Notes: generated from the sequence alone by a model not told the origin. Counted from the stretch's first letter, positions 27,764 to 36,841 are shown. The stretch is DNA of 64,000 bases from Piscinibacter defluvii (GCF_004011805.1 NZ_RCHJ01000004.1:372001-436000); one strand, 5' to 3'. Program-made: numbers and translations.

Positions 27764-28768
27764 ATGAGCAGGGTCGTACGGGCCGCCGCCGTCCAGATCA
27801 GCCCCGACCTGGACAGCGCCGAGGGCACCCTCGCCAAGGTGCTCGCGGCGCTGGCCGACGCGGCGGCGCAGGGTGCGCAGCTGGTGGTCTTTCCCGAGAC
27901 CTTCGTGCCCTGGTACCCGTACTTCTCCTTCGTGCTGCCGCCGGTGCAGCAGGGTGCCGAGCACCTGCGGCTGGTGAAGGAAGCGGTGGTGGTGCCGGGG
28001 CCGGTGACGGAGGCCGTCGCCGCCGCCGCGCGCCGCCACGGCGTGGTGGTGGTGCTCGGCGTCAACGAGCGCGACCACGGCAGCCTCTACAACACCCAGC
28101 TGGTGTTCGACGCCGACGGCAGCCTGCTGCTCAAGCGCCGCAAGATCACGCCCACCTACCACGAGCGCATGGTGTGGGGGCAGGGGGATGCGAGCGGGCT
28201 GAAGGTGGTCGATTCCGCCGTCGGCCGGCTCGGCGCGCTGGCCTGCTGGGAGCACTACAACCCGCTGGCGCGCTACGCGCTGATGGCGCAGCACGAGGAG
28301 ATCCACGCGGCGCAGTTCCCCGGCTCGATGGTGGGGCAGATCTTCGCCGACCAGATGGAGGTGACGATCCGCCACCACGCGCTGGAGGCCGGCTGCTTCG
28401 TGGTCAATGCGACCGGCTGGCTGACCGATGCGCAGATCACCCGCATCACGCCCGATGCCGGCCTGCAGAAGGCGCTGCGCGGTGGCTGCTGCACCGCCAT
28501 CGTCTCACCCGAGGGCGTGCTGCTCGCCCCGCCGCTGCGCGAGGGCGAGGGCCTGGTGATCGCCGACCTCGACCTGGCGCTCGTGGCCAAGCGCAAACGG
28601 ATGATGGATTCGGTCGGCCACTACGCCCGCCCGGAGCTGCTGAGCCTGCACATCGACGACCGGCCGGCCCTGCCGGTCACCCGCTGGAGCGACACCCATG
28701 GACACGCCGAACGCCTCGAACCGACAGCTGATGACGGAGCTGCAGTCCTACGGCTTGCGGCTGGCTGA
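27764..28768 (+). CDS. Nitrilase of the Nit1 type
   Basis: A 334-residue carbon-nitrogen hydrolase with the complete catalytic triad: Glu45 in FPETFVPW, Lys127 in [11 protein letters not shown], and Cys161 in ACWEHYNP. The motifs and length fit a true nitrilase (nitrile to carboxylate and ammonia) rather than an amidase. Nit1 nitrilases occur almost always in this cluster and have been tied to cyanide assimilation in Pseudomonas fluorescens; the natural nitrile is not known to me. The last 71 bp overlap the radical SAM gene. Confidence 0.92.
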   Translation: MSRVVRAAAVQISPDLDSAEGTLAKVLAALADAAAQGAQLVVFPETFVPWYPYFSFVLPPVQQGAEHLRLVKEAVVVPGPVTEAVAAAARRHGVVVVLGVNERDHGSLYNTQLVFDADGSLLLKRRKITPTYHERMVWGQGDASGLKVVDSAVGRLGALACWEHYNPLARYALMAQHEEIHAAQFPGSMVGQIFADQMEVTIRHHALEAGCFVVNATGWLTDAQITRITPDAGLQKALRGGCCTAIVSPEGVLLAPPLREGEGLVIADLDLALVAKRKRMMDSVGHYARPELLSLHIDDRPALPVTRWSDTHGHAERLEPTADDGAAVLRLAAG

Positions 28769-29825
28769 CCAGCGCCTGGCCGCCGGCGCCGGCGTCGCCA
28801 GCCGGCGCGGCGGCGCGGGCCCGTCGGACCACAAGGCCGTGACGATCGACGGCCACACGATCATGGTGCCGGTGCACACCGGCAGCGCGTTCAACTCGCC
28901 CTTCGTGGTCGAGGCGCCGGATGCGGCGGGCCGCAGCCGCGTGCTGCGCGACACGATCCCCATCGCGCAGATCGAGTTCCCGCGCGCGCCGCGTTTCTAC
29001 GGCCTGCAGACGCTGGAGGGGGTGCCCTACTCGCACATCGCCACGCTGCACGGCGCCGACGTGCTCGCCACCACGGTGCTGCAGACCTGCATCCGCTACG
29101 AGAGCCGGCGCAAGGCGTGCAAGTTCTGCGCGATCGGCCAGAGCCTCGCGGCCGGCCGCACCATCGCGCACAAGACGCCGGAGCAGCTCGCCGAGGTGGC
29201 GCGCGCGGCCGTGCTGCTCGACGGCGTGAAGCACATGGTGCTGACCACCGGCACCCCGCCCGGCAGCGACCGGGGCGCGCAGGTGCTGGCCGAAAGCGCG
29301 TTTGCGATCAAGGCCGCGGTGCGGCCGCATGCCGAGCTGCCGATCCAGGGCCAGTGCGAGCCGCCGGACGACGACGCCTGGTTCCGCCGCCTGCACGACG
29401 CGGGCATCGACACCCTCGGCATGCACCTCGAGGTGGTGACCCCGTCCTTGCGCGAGCAGATCATGCCGGGCAAGGCCGCGGTGCCGGTGCAGCGTTACCT
29501 GGAGGCCTTCGCCGCCGCGGTGAAGGTGTTCGGCCGCGGGCAGGTCAGCACCTACATCCTGGCCGGGCTGGGCGACACGCGCGAGGCCATCCTCTCGATC
29601 AGCGAGAAGCTGCTCGCGCTCGGGGTCTACCCCTTCGTCGTGCCCTTCGTGCCGATCACCGGCACGCCGCTGGAAGACCACCCCGCGCCCAGCCCCGGGT
29701 TCATGAAGGACCTGCTGCAGCCGCTGGGCGAGATGGTCGCCGCCGCGGGCCTGCGCTCGGGCGACATCAAGGCGGGCTGCGGCAAGTGCGGCGCGTGTTC
29801 GTCCCTGTCGGTCTACGAGTCCTGA
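28698..29825 (+). CDS. MSMEG_0568-family radical SAM protein
   Basis: A 375-residue protein. The cluster-binding cysteines are Cys131, Cys141 and Cys144 ([14 protein letters not shown]), a CX9CX2C spacing instead of the usual CX3CX2[12 protein letters not shown] and a lipoyl synthase/BioB-like barrel follow. A second cysteine group, CGKCGAC (361-367), near the C terminus could hold an auxiliary iron-sulfur cluster. The reaction is unknown. ATG at 28698 has GGAG about 9 bases upstream; a second ATG at 28731 has no ribosome site. The 71-bp overlap with the nitrilase implies coupled translation. Confidence 0.85.
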   Translation: MDTPNASNRQLMTELQSYGLRLADQRLAAGAGVASRRGGAGPSDHKAVTIDGHTIMVPVHTGSAFNSPFVVEAPDAAGRSRVLRDTIPIAQIEFPRAPRFYGLQTLEGVPYSHIATLHGADVLATTVLQTCIRYESRRKACKFCAIGQSLAAGRTIAHKTPEQLAEVARAAVLLDGVKHMVLTTGTPPGSDRGAQVLAESAFAIKAAVRPHAELPIQGQCEPPDDDAWFRRLHDAGIDTLGMHLEVVTPSLREQIMPGKAAVPVQRYLEAFAAAVKVFGRGQVSTYILAGLGDTREAILSISEKLLALGVYPFVVPFVPITGTPLEDHPAPSPGFMKDLLQPLGEMVAAAGLRSGDIKAGCGKCGACSSLSVYES

Positions 29826-29836
29826 AGGAGCCGGCC

Positions 29837-30400
29837 ATGCTGCGCACCGATGCGATCTGCGAGCTCGACTCCGCCTTCGTGCCCTGCGAGTTCCGCGTCA
29901 AGTGGGCCGATGGCGGCTGGGAGATCCACCAGGCGCGCGCGCTGCGTCGGCGCGTGTTCTGCGAGGAGCAGCAGGTGTTCGAGGGTGACGACCTGGACGC
30001 CATCGACGCGCAGGCGCAGACCCTCGTGGCCGTGTCCGCGCTCGGCGGCATGCCCGACGAGGTGGTGGGCACGGTGCGCATCCACGCGGCCGACGATGGC
30101 GACGGGCTGTGGTGGGGCTCGCGCCTCGCCGTGCACCCCGCCTACCGCAAACACGGCCACCTCGGCGCGACCCTGATCCGCCTCGCGGTCTGCAGCGCGC
30201 ATGCGCGCGGCTGCCGGATCTTCCTCGCGCATGTGCAGAGCCAGAACGTGCCGCTGTTCGAGAAGCTGCACTGGACCGCGCTGCGCGCCGAGACCCTGCA
30301 CGGCCGGCCGCACCACCTGATGCAGGCCGACCTGGCGCATTACCCGCCCTGCCACGACCCGATGACGGGCTTCGTGACGGGGCCGCGGCGCATCGCATGA
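29837..30400 (+). CDS. GNAT-family N-acetyltransferase of the Nit1C cluster (MSMEG_0567 type)
   Basis: A 187-residue protein with the GNAT acetyl-CoA-binding region around LAVHPAYRKHGHLGATLIRLA (about 95-115) and the following VQSQNVPLFEKL strand. The N-terminal part RRRVFCEEQQVF is typical of the subfamily. The target is unknown; in other genomes this domain is sometimes fused to the AIR-synthase-like protein encoded next. Strong GAAGGAG site. Its stop overlaps the next ATG by 4 bases. Confidence 0.85.
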   Translation: MLRTDAICELDSAFVPCEFRVKWADGGWEIHQARALRRRVFCEEQQVFEGDDLDAIDAQAQTLVAVSALGGMPDEVVGTVRIHAADDGDGLWWGSRLAVHPAYRKHGHLGATLIRLAVCSAHARGCRIFLAHVQSQNVPLFEKLHWTALRAETLHGRPHHLMQADLAHYPPCHDPMTGFVTGPRRIA

Positions 30401-31359
30401 CCGCACTGGAGCAGCTGGCCGCCGCGCTGCGCGAGAGCCGGGGCTTCGCGCACAAGGCCGACATCGCCGACGTGGTGGCGCGGCTCGGCGCACCGGGCGC
30501 GATTGCCAACGGCGACGACTGCGCGGCCATTCCGGAGGGCGACGGCCACCTGCTGTTCGCCATCGAAGGATTCGTCGACGACTTCGTCGCGGCGCAGCCC
30601 TGGTTCGCCGGCTGGTGCGGCGTGATGGTCAACCTCGCCGACATCGCCGCCATGGGCGGCCGGCCGCTCGCGGTGGTCGACGCGCTCTGGAGCCCGGGTG
30701 CCGAGCCCGGCCTGCAGGTGCTCGACGGCCTGGCCGCGGCCGCGCGCGCCTATGGCGTGCCCATCGTCGGTGGCCACAGCAACTGCCGCGCGGCGCGCGC
30801 CGGGCTCGCGGTGGCGGTGCTCGGGCGCGCGACACGCCTCCTCACCAGCTTCGCCGCACGGCCGGGCGACACGCTGGTGATGGCCATCGACCTGCGCGGC
30901 GCCTACGACAGCGAGCAGCCGTTCTGGAACGCCGCGACACGCGCACCGGCCGGGCGTGCGCGGGCCGATTTCGAGCTGCTCGCCGAACTGGCCGAGAGCG
31001 GGCTGGCCGACGCGGCCAAGGACATCTCGATGGCCGGCGCCATCGGCACCACGCTGATGCTGGCGGACGGTTCCCAGGTCGGCGCGAGCATCGAGGTCGA
31101 TGCCATCCCGCGCCCCGAGGGCGTGCCGCTCGCGCGCTGGCTGCAGACCTTCCCGAGCTTCGGCTTCGTGCTCTCGCTGCGTGAGTCGACGGTCGAGCCG
31201 GTCCTGCAGCGCTTTGCCGAGCGCGGCATCGCCGCCGCCGCGGTGGGCGAGGTGGATGCGAGCCGCCGCCTCACCTTGCGCCGCGGCGCCGAGCGCGTCG
31301 AACTGTGGAACCTGGCCGAACGCTCCTTCGTGATCGCGCCCGAGGCCGCGCATGGCTGA
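30397..31359 (+). CDS. AIR synthase-like ATP-binding protein (Sll0787 family)
   Basis: A 320-residue PurM/ThiL/SelD-superfamily protein. The N-terminal ANGDDCAAI motif (about 37) and VNLADIAAMGGRPLA (about 78) are the phosphate and nucleotide loops of the family, and KDISMAGAIGTTLML marks the C-terminal half. Relatives phosphorylate or cyclise a substrate with ATP. Within Nit1C it is expected to activate an amide or carboxylate intermediate, but no reaction is proven. It overlaps the acetyltransferase by 4 bases and the glycosyltransferase by 8. Confidence 0.85.
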   Translation: MTALEQLAAALRESRGFAHKADIADVVARLGAPGAIANGDDCAAIPEGDGHLLFAIEGFVDDFVAAQPWFAGWCGVMVNLADIAAMGGRPLAVVDALWSPGAEPGLQVLDGLAAAARAYGVPIVGGHSNCRAARAGLAVAVLGRATRLLTSFAARPGDTLVMAIDLRGAYDSEQPFWNAATRAPAGRARADFELLAELAESGLADAAKDISMAGAIGTTLMLADGSQVGASIEVDAIPRPEGVPLARWLQTFPSFGFVLSLRESTVEPVLQRFAERGIAAAAVGEVDASRRLTLRRGAERVELWNLAERSFVIAPEAAHG

Positions 31360-32518
31360 CGCATTGCGCATCGGGCTGTTCACCCATTCGGTGAACCCGC
31401 GTGGCGGGGTCGTGCACACGCTCGAGCTGGCGCGGGCGCTGCACTTCCTCGGCCACCGCGTCACGGTGTTCGCCCCGGCCGCGCCCGGCGAGCGGCTGTT
31501 CCGTGAGGCGCCGCACGAGGTCGATCTCGTGCCCGTGCCGCCCGCGCCCAAGCGCCTGGCCGACCGCGTCGGCGAGCACATCGTCGCGCTGCGCGAGCAC
31601 CTGGCACGGCGCCTGCAGCACGAAACCTTCGACATCCTGCATGCGCACGACGGCATCGGCGGCAATGCGCTGGCCGATCTGGCCGAGGCCGGCCGCATCG
31701 CCGGCTTCGTGCGCACGGTGCACCACCTCGACCCGTTCGAGGATTCGCGCCTGGCGGCCTGGCAGCGCCGCTCGGTGCAGCAGGCGGCGCGCGTGCTCTG
31801 CGTCAGCCCCGGCTGGTGCATGACAATCAAGCGCGAGTTCGGGCTGGACGCGGCGCTGGTGGCCAACGGCGTCGATTGCGCGCACTTCGGCCGCATGCCG
31901 AGCGCGCGCGACACGGCCCTGGCCGGCCACTTCGGCCTGCGCCGCGGCGCACCGCTGTTCCTCTCGGTGGGCGGCATCGAGGCGCGCAAGAACAGCGTGC
32001 GCCTGCTCGAGGCCTACATCCGGCTGCGCGAGGAGCTGCCGCAGGCCCAGCTGGTGGTGGCCGGCGGCGCCAGCCTGCTGGACCACAGCGACACCTGGCG
32101 CGCCTTCCACGCGCTGGCCGAGGAGGTCGGCCTGAAGACCGGCACCGACCTCGTGCTCACCGGCCCGCTGCTCGACGAGGACATGCCGCCGCTGCTGCGC
32201 CTGGCCGATGCGCTGGTGATGCCGTCGCTGCGCGAGGGCTTCGGCCTGGTCGTGCTGGAGGCGCTGGCCTGCGGCACGCCGGTGGTCGTCTCCGGCATCC
32301 CGCCCTTCACCGAGTACCTCGAAGACACCGTGATCGACGGCCACGCGCTCTACGCCGACCCGCAGGATCCGGCCTCGATCGCGCTGGCGATGCGTCGCGC
32401 CGTCGAGCCTTCGCGCCGGCGTGCGCTGGCCGCCGAGGTGCCGCCGGTGTGCCGGCGCTACAGCTGGCCGGCGAGTGCGGCGCGCCACGTCGAGCTGTAC
32501 CGCGCCCTGCTGAACTGA
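31352..32518 (+). CDS. MSMEG_0565-family glycosyltransferase (GT4)
   Basis: A 388-residue GT-B enzyme. The N-terminal acceptor domain begins LFTHSVNPRGGVVHTLELA; the C-terminal donor domain has GGIEARKNSVRLLEAY and the GT4 signature PSLREGFGLVVLEALACGTPVV with both glutamates. It should attach a sugar to a small molecule made by the cluster or to another acceptor; donor and acceptor are unknown. It overlaps the AIR-synthase-like gene by 8 bases, keeping the operon compact. Confidence 0.88.
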   Translation: MADALRIGLFTHSVNPRGGVVHTLELARALHFLGHRVTVFAPAAPGERLFREAPHEVDLVPVPPAPKRLADRVGEHIVALREHLARRLQHETFDILHAHDGIGGNALADLAEAGRIAGFVRTVHHLDPFEDSRLAAWQRRSVQQAARVLCVSPGWCMTIKREFGLDAALVANGVDCAHFGRMPSARDTALAGHFGLRRGAPLFLSVGGIEARKNSVRLLEAYIRLREELPQAQLVVAGGASLLDHSDTWRAFHALAEEVGLKTGTDLVLTGPLLDEDMPPLLRLADALVMPSLREGFGLVVLEALACGTPVVVSGIPPFTEYLEDTVIDGHALYADPQDPASIALAMRRAVEPSRRRALAAEVPPVCRRYSWPASAARHVELYRALLN

Positions 32519-32527
32519 GAGGACCAC

Positions 32528-32812
32528 ATGCCCGAGATGCACTTCCGCGTCCGCTGGCCGGACGGCAGCGAGGAGCGCTGCTATTCGCCCTCGCTCGTGA
32601 TCCACGACTACTTCGAGCCCGGGTCGGCCTACCCGCTGCCGGAGTTCGTGCGGCGCAGCCGCGAGGCGCTGCAGATCGCCTCGGAGCGGGTGCGCGCGAA
32701 GTACGGCTTCGCCTGCTCGTCGGCGCTCGACCAGCTGGCGCGCATCGAGGCACGGGCCTCGGACTTTCCACCCGGGGACGACGCGGCCGTGCGCATCGTC
32801 GCCTTCGACTGA
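32528..32812 (+). CDS. MSMEG_0570-family small protein of the Nit1C cluster
   Basis: A 94-residue soluble protein beginning MPEMHFRVRWPDGSEERCYSP, a start typical of the MSMEG_0570 nitrogen starvation response family. It is found almost only in Nit1C clusters; no enzymatic motif is visible. GAGAGGA lies ahead of the ATG, and it starts 9 bases after the glycosyltransferase. A possible role as a small partner of one of the enzymes is speculation. Confidence 0.85.
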   Translation: MPEMHFRVRWPDGSEERCYSPSLVIHDYFEPGSAYPLPEFVRRSREALQIASERVRAKYGFACSSALDQLARIEARASDFPPGDDAAVRIVAFD

Positions 32813-32823
32813 GGGAATCGCCC

Positions 32824-34119
32824 ATGGATTGGACCACCGAAGAGCACGAGGTCGTCATCGTCGGCGCCGGCCAGGCCGGGCTGTCGCTGTCGTACTACCT
32901 GCAGCAGCGCGGCATCGGCCACCTGGTGCTGGAGAAGCACCGCCCGCTGCACGTCTGGCGCGAGCGGCGCTGGGACAGCTTCTGCCTCGTCACGCCCAAC
33001 TGGCAATGCCGCCTGCCGGGCTGGGAGTACACCGGCGACGACCCGCACGGCTTCATGAAGAAGGAGCAGATCCTCGACTGGCTGGCCGGCTTCGAGCGCC
33101 ACGTGGCCGCGCCGGTGCGCAGCGGCGTCAGCGTCACGCGGGTGCGGCCGGTGGACGACGGCTTCGAGCTGCAGACCTCGGCCGGCACGCTGCGCGCCGG
33201 CCAGGTGGTCGTCGCCTCGGGCGGCTACCACACCCCCATCGTGCCGCGCTGGGCCGAGCGGCTGCCGGCGGGCCTCGTGCAGATGCATTCGGAGCAGTAC
33301 CGCAGCCCCGCGCAGCTGCCCGAGGGCGCGGTGCTGGTGGTGGGCTGCGGGCAGTCCGGCGCCCAGATCGCGGAAGACTTGCACCTGGCCGGCCGGCGCG
33401 TGGTGCTGGCCACCGGCAACGCACCACGCTGCGCGCGTTTCTACCGCGGCCGCGACGTGGTCGACTGGCTGGCCGACATGGGCTACTACGACATGCCGGT
33501 GCACGAGCACCCGCTGCGCGAGGGCGTGCGCGACAACACCAACCACTACGTGACCGGCCGCGACGGCGGGCGCGACATCGATCTGCGCCGCTTCGCGCTC
33601 GAGGGCATGCAGCTCTACGGCTCGCTGCTCGGGCTGGACGGCAGCACCCTGCAGTTCGCACCCGACCTGCGCGAGCACCTGGACAGCGCCGACCGCACCT
33701 ACAACGGCATCAACGCCTCGATCGACGCCTTCATCGCCCAGCGCGGCCTCGTGGCGCCACCGCCCTCGGTCTACCAGCCGGTGTGGCAGCCGGAGGGCGA
33801 ACGCACCACGCTCGAGCTGCAGGCCTCGGGCATCACGAGCGTGGTCTGGTGCATCGGCTTCGCGCCGGACTTCAGCTGGGTCGACGTGCCGGTGTTCAAC
33901 GGCCGCGGCCAGCCGGCGCACCGGCGCGGCGTCAGCAGCCAGCCGGGCCTGTACTTCCTCGGCCTGCCCTGGCTGCACACCTGGGGCTCGGGGCGTTTCT
34001 CCGGGGTGGCGCGGGACGCGCTCTACCTGGCCGAGCGGATCGAGGGCGCGCGCAGCCGGCCCCCTATAATTCGAGGGTTTTTGCTCGCCGAGAGCGTTCC
34101 CCCACCGAGGATTTCATGA
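32824..34119 (+). CDS. MSMEG_0569-family flavin-dependent oxidoreductase
   Basis: Last gene of the Nit1C cluster, 431 residues. It has an FAD motif VIVGAGQAGLS (about 11-21) and an NAD(P)H motif VVGCGQSGAQIAED (about 176-189), the layout of flavin monooxygenases such as YUCCA and CzcO-like proteins. It probably oxidises an amine or aldoxime-like intermediate, which with a nitrilase in the cluster fits nitrile formation and hydrolysis; this is inference. The last 25 or so residues (EGARSRPPIIRGF onward) read through the promoter of the next gene and look non-conserved. Confidence 0.87.
   Translation: MDWTTEEHEVVIVGAGQAGLSLSYYLQQRGIGHLVLEKHRPLHVWRERRWDSFCLVTPNWQCRLPGWEYTGDDPHGFMKKEQILDWLAGFERHVAAPVRSGVSVTRVRPVDDGFELQTSAGTLRAGQVVVASGGYHTPIVPRWAERLPAGLVQMHSEQYRSPAQLPEGAVLVVGCGQSGAQIAEDLHLAGRRVVLATGNAPRCARFYRGRDVVDWLADMGYYDMPVHEHPLREGVRDNTNHYVTGRDGGRDIDLRRFALEGMQLYGSLLGLDGSTLQFAPDLREHLDSADRTYNGINASIDAFIAQRGLVAPPPSVYQPVWQPEGERTTLELQASGITSVVWCIGFAPDFSWVDVPVFNGRGQPAHRRGVSSQPGLYFLGLPWLHTWGSGRFSGVARDALYLAERIEGARSRPPIIRGFLLAESVPPPRIS
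34065..34070 (+). promoter_or_regulatory. Consensus -10 box for cytochrome c5
   Basis: A perfect TATAAT lies inside the 3' end of the flavoprotein gene, 46 bases before the cytochrome ATG, in otherwise GC-rich DNA. No good -35 box is visible 17 bases upstream. It would give a leader of about 40 bases. Confidence 0.5.
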
Positions 34120-34655
34120 GCGACGCGCACGACCACGACGACGACGGCCCGCACGAGGGCCCCATCAAGACCCCGAAGCAGCTGATCGTCACGGTCGTCC
34201 TGTCGTTCCTGGTGCCGATCTTCGCGATCGTGCTGCTGGTGAAGTACGTCGGCGCCGATTCCAAGCCGGCCGCCGGCACCCGCAGCCTGGAGCCGGAAGC
34301 AGTGGCCCAGCGCATCCAGCCGATCGGCACCATCGTGCTGAAGGACGCCTCCGCCCCGGCCGTGCTGCGCACCGGCGAGCAGGTCTACACCGCGGTGTGT
34401 TCGGCCTGCCACGGCAGCGGTGCCGCCGGCGCGCCCAAGCTCGGCGACGAGGCCGCCTGGGGGCCGCGCATCAAGACCGGCTACGAGGCGCTGCTGACCT
34501 CGGCGCTGAAGGGCAAGGGCGCGATGGCCGCCCAGGGCGGCGGCGAGTACAGCGATTTCGAGATCGGCCGCGCGGTCGTCTTCCTGGCCAACAAGGCGGG
34601 CGGCAAGCTCGAGGAGCCCAAGGCGCCGGAAGCCGCGGCCTCCGCCGCCAACTGA
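34116..34655 (+). CDS. Cytochrome c5-family membrane-anchored cytochrome
   Basis: A 179-residue protein. A His/Asp-rich N terminus is followed by one uncleaved membrane segment (about 24-44) and a periplasmic cytochrome domain with heme motif CSACH (Cys95, Cys98, His99) and the c5 signature APKLGDEAAWGPR. A late Met (GKGAM) could be the second ligand. It ends in an Ala/Glu/Pro-rich tail. The family carries electrons near terminal oxidases. Its ATG overlaps the flavoprotein stop, but it has its own promoter and terminator, so it is probably an independent unit. Confidence 0.88.
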   Translation: MSDAHDHDDDGPHEGPIKTPKQLIVTVVLSFLVPIFAIVLLVKYVGADSKPAAGTRSLEPEAVAQRIQPIGTIVLKDASAPAVLRTGEQVYTAVCSACHGSGAAGAPKLGDEAAWGPRIKTGYEALLTSALKGKGAMAAQGGGEYSDFEIGRAVVFLANKAGGKLEEPKAPEAAASAAN

Positions 34656-34676
34656 GCCCGCGCGACGGGCGCGCCG

Positions 34677-34702
34677 AAGCCGGCCTGCGGGCCGGCTTTT
34701 TT
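34677..34702 (+). terminator. Rho-independent terminator after cytochrome c5
   Basis: Arms AAGCCGGCC and GGCCGGCTT enclose a TGCG loop and run into six Ts. This is the clearest intrinsic terminator of the window. Confidence 0.9.
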
Positions 34703-34793
34703 GTGCCCGTTGCATCCGTCCCGGGCACGCGGGCGTATCGGGGGGGCCGGGGACCGGAGGTTCCCGCCCATCAACCCGCCCACGGAGTGCCCG

Positions 34794-35324
34794 ATGAAGA
34801 CCCTGCTCCCCCTCTGCGCCCTGGCCCTGCTGACGGCCTGTGCCTCGCCACCGATGACCCGTCCGGTGGACAACGCCGCGTTGCCCGAGGCCGTGCGCGT
34901 GCCGGTCGGCCTGAAGCAGACCATGGCCACCACCGGCGTCGGCGAGATCACCTACGAATGCCGCGAGAAGAAGGACATGGCCGGCGCGCACGAGTGGGTG
35001 TTCGTCGCGCCGATGGCCACGCTCTTCGCGGACGGCCGACGCAACGTCGGCACGTACTACGCCGGCCCGACCTGGGAAGCCGCGGACGGCTCCAAGGTCA
35101 CCGGCAAGCAGGTGGCCGTGGCCCCGGGGGGCGCCGGCAACATCCCGCTGCAGCTGGTGAAGGCCGAGCCGGCCATGGGCGCCGGCGCGATGCAGGGCGT
35201 GGCCTACATCCAGCGCCTGAACACCAAGGGCGGCGTGGCGCCGGCCGCGACCTGCGACGCCGCCAGCAAGGGCCAGCGCCGCACCGTGGCCTACGAGGCC
35301 GACTACGTGTTCTACGGCAGCTGA
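34794..35324 (+). CDS. DUF3455-type lipoprotein
   Basis: A 176-residue putative lipoprotein: signal peptide MKTLLPLCALALLTAC with the lipidated Cys at 16, then GEITYECREKKDMAGAHEWVFVAP and the paired GPTWEAADGSKVTGKQVA, both typical of the DUF3455 family of exported proteins. Function unknown. It is monocistronic between the cytochrome terminator and a convergent gene that it overlaps by 13 bases. Confidence 0.75.
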   Translation: MKTLLPLCALALLTACASPPMTRPVDNAALPEAVRVPVGLKQTMATTGVGEITYECREKKDMAGAHEWVFVAPMATLFADGRRNVGTYYAGPTWEAADGSKVTGKQVAVAPGGAGNIPLQLVKAEPAMGAGAMQGVAYIQRLNTKGGVAPAATCDAASKGQRRTVAYEADYVFYGS

Positions 35325-35854
35325 GCGGCGTCGCCCGCCGGGCTGAGCCGGTAGCCGTGGCGCGCCGGCAGCTCGGCGAACACCACCTCGCGCGGCGCCC
35401 ACAGGCCGCGCTCGACGGCATCGGCCGCGCTGTCCATGTCCAGCGTATGCACGAGGCCGAGGCCCAGGTCGGTGGCGAGGAACAGGCGGCCGCGCTCGTC
35501 CACCAGCGCCTCGGCCACCCGCGCCGGCGCGCCGGTGTGCGAGACGACCGCCGGCGCACCCTCGCCGGCGATCAGGCGCCAGACCCAGGGAGCCGCCTCG
35601 AGCTCGACGTAGACCCGCTGCGGGCCGTTCTGGAAGAACCAGGCGCCGTGCTCGTCCGCGAGGTAGTTGCGCTGGATGAACTCGCGCAGCTTGTCGTGCA
35701 GGATGCGGCTGCCCTTGACCTGCGGGAACGGGCCGGCGCGCTGCACCCGTTCGTCGCGCATGTACCAGTCGCCGCGCGCGTCGAGCGCCAGCCAGCCGCG
35801 GCAGGCCGGCACGTTGGGCCACTTCTTCAGCGCGGCCTTGACGATCTCGTCCAT
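35312..35854 (-). CDS. DUF2946-like conserved protein of Burkholderiales
   Basis: A 180-residue soluble protein beginning MDEIVKAALKKWPNVPACRG and containing WYMRDERVQRAGPF and FFQNGPQRVYVELE. I recognise this as a widespread conserved hypothetical of Burkholderiales; the DUF2946 label is from memory and less sure than the gene itself. No signal peptide, membrane segment or catalytic motif seen. It follows the YheT-type hydrolase by 14 bases and is probably in its operon. Confidence 0.7.
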   Translation of the reverse strand: MDEIVKAALKKWPNVPACRGWLALDARGDWYMRDERVQRAGPFPQVKGSRILHDKLREFIQRNYLADEHGAWFFQNGPQRVYVELEAAPWVWRLIAGEGAPAVVSHTGAPARVAEALVDERGRLFLATDLGLGLVHTLDMDSAADAVERGLWAPREVVFAELPARHGYRLSPAGDAAQLP

Positions 35855-35868
35855 GCGGACATGCTGCG

Positions 35869-36840
35869 TCAAAGCGCCTGCGCGAGCCAGCGCGTCACCT
35901 GCTCGGGCAGGGTCATCACGTGGCCGGGCCAGCGCCCGCCGGGAAAGCCGACATGCCCGCCGTGCGCGGGCTGCCACAGCGTGACCCGCGCGCCCACCTC
36001 GTGCGGCTGCGGCAGGCTGGTCGCGGGCACGAAGGGGTCGTTCAAGGCATTGAGCACCAGCGCCGGGATGCGGATGCGCGCCAGGTACGGCTTGGCCGAG
36101 GCACGCGCCCAGTAGTCGTCGGTGTCGCGGAAGCCGTGCAGCGGCGCAGTGAACACGTTGTCGAAGTCGTACAGGTCGCGCGCCGCGAGCAGCTTCTCGC
36201 GGCTGAACAGGCCCGGGTGCTGGGCCAGCTTGGCCAGCGCCTTGGGCTTCATCGAGCGCAGGAACATGCGGGTATAGACCTGCCGGCTGAAACCGCGCCC
36301 GATGGCGTGGCCGCCGGCGGCCAGATCGATCGGCGAACACACCGCCGCGACCGCGCGCACCGTCTGGGCCGCGGTGTCGCCGGCCTCCTCGGCCCAGCGC
36401 AGCAGGGCGTTGCCGCCCAGCGAGACGCCGACCGCGACGATCGGCCCGGCATGCGCGCTGCGCACCCGGCCGAGCATCCAGCCGATCTCCTCGAAGTCGC
36501 CCGAGTGGTAGGCACGCGGCGCCCGGTTCAGCTCGCCCGAGCAGCCGCGGAAGTGCGGCACCACGCAGCGCCAGCCTAGGGCGCGGGCGCGGTCGGCGAA
36601 GGCGAGCGCGTACTGGCTGGCCGAGGATCCCTCCAGCCCGTGGAACAGCACGAGCAGCGGGGCCGTGGCGGGCGCCGGGGACTCGAGCCAGTCGAAGTCG
36701 ACGAAGTCGCCATCGGGGGTGTCGGCCCGCTCGCGCCGGAACCGCGGCCGCGGGCCGTGGTGGCGGCGCGCATAGAGCGCCGCCCAGATCGTCTGGAGAT
36801 GCCCGCCGGGCAGCCAGCGGGGGGACCGGTAGCGCTCCAA
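35869..36840 (-). CDS. YheT-family alpha/beta hydrolase
   Basis: A 323-residue hydrolase. The start RSPRWLPGGHLQTIWAAL is characteristic of the YheT family; the fold motifs are LFHGLEGSSASQYA (oxyanion region), VGVSLGGNAL (nucleophile Ser about 138), LNDPFVPATSLP (acid), and HGGHVGFPGG (His about 295). The physiological substrate is not known; members show esterase activity. The NTF2-like gene stops 2 bases before it, so the four minus-strand genes purU to DUF2946 may form one transcript. Confidence 0.85.
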   Translation of the reverse strand: MERYRSPRWLPGGHLQTIWAALYARRHHGPRPRFRRERADTPDGDFVDFDWLESPAPATAPLLVLFHGLEGSSASQYALAFADRARALGWRCVVPHFRGCSGELNRAPRAYHSGDFEEIGWMLGRVRSAHAGPIVAVGVSLGGNALLRWAEEAGDTAAQTVRAVAAVCSPIDLAAGGHAIGRGFSRQVYTRMFLRSMKPKALAKLAQHPGLFSREKLLAARDLYDFDNVFTAPLHGFRDTDDYWARASAKPYLARIRIPALVLNALNDPFVPATSLPQPHEVGARVTLWQPAHGGHVGFPGGRWPGHVMTLPEQVTRWLAQAL

Positions 36841-36841
36841 C

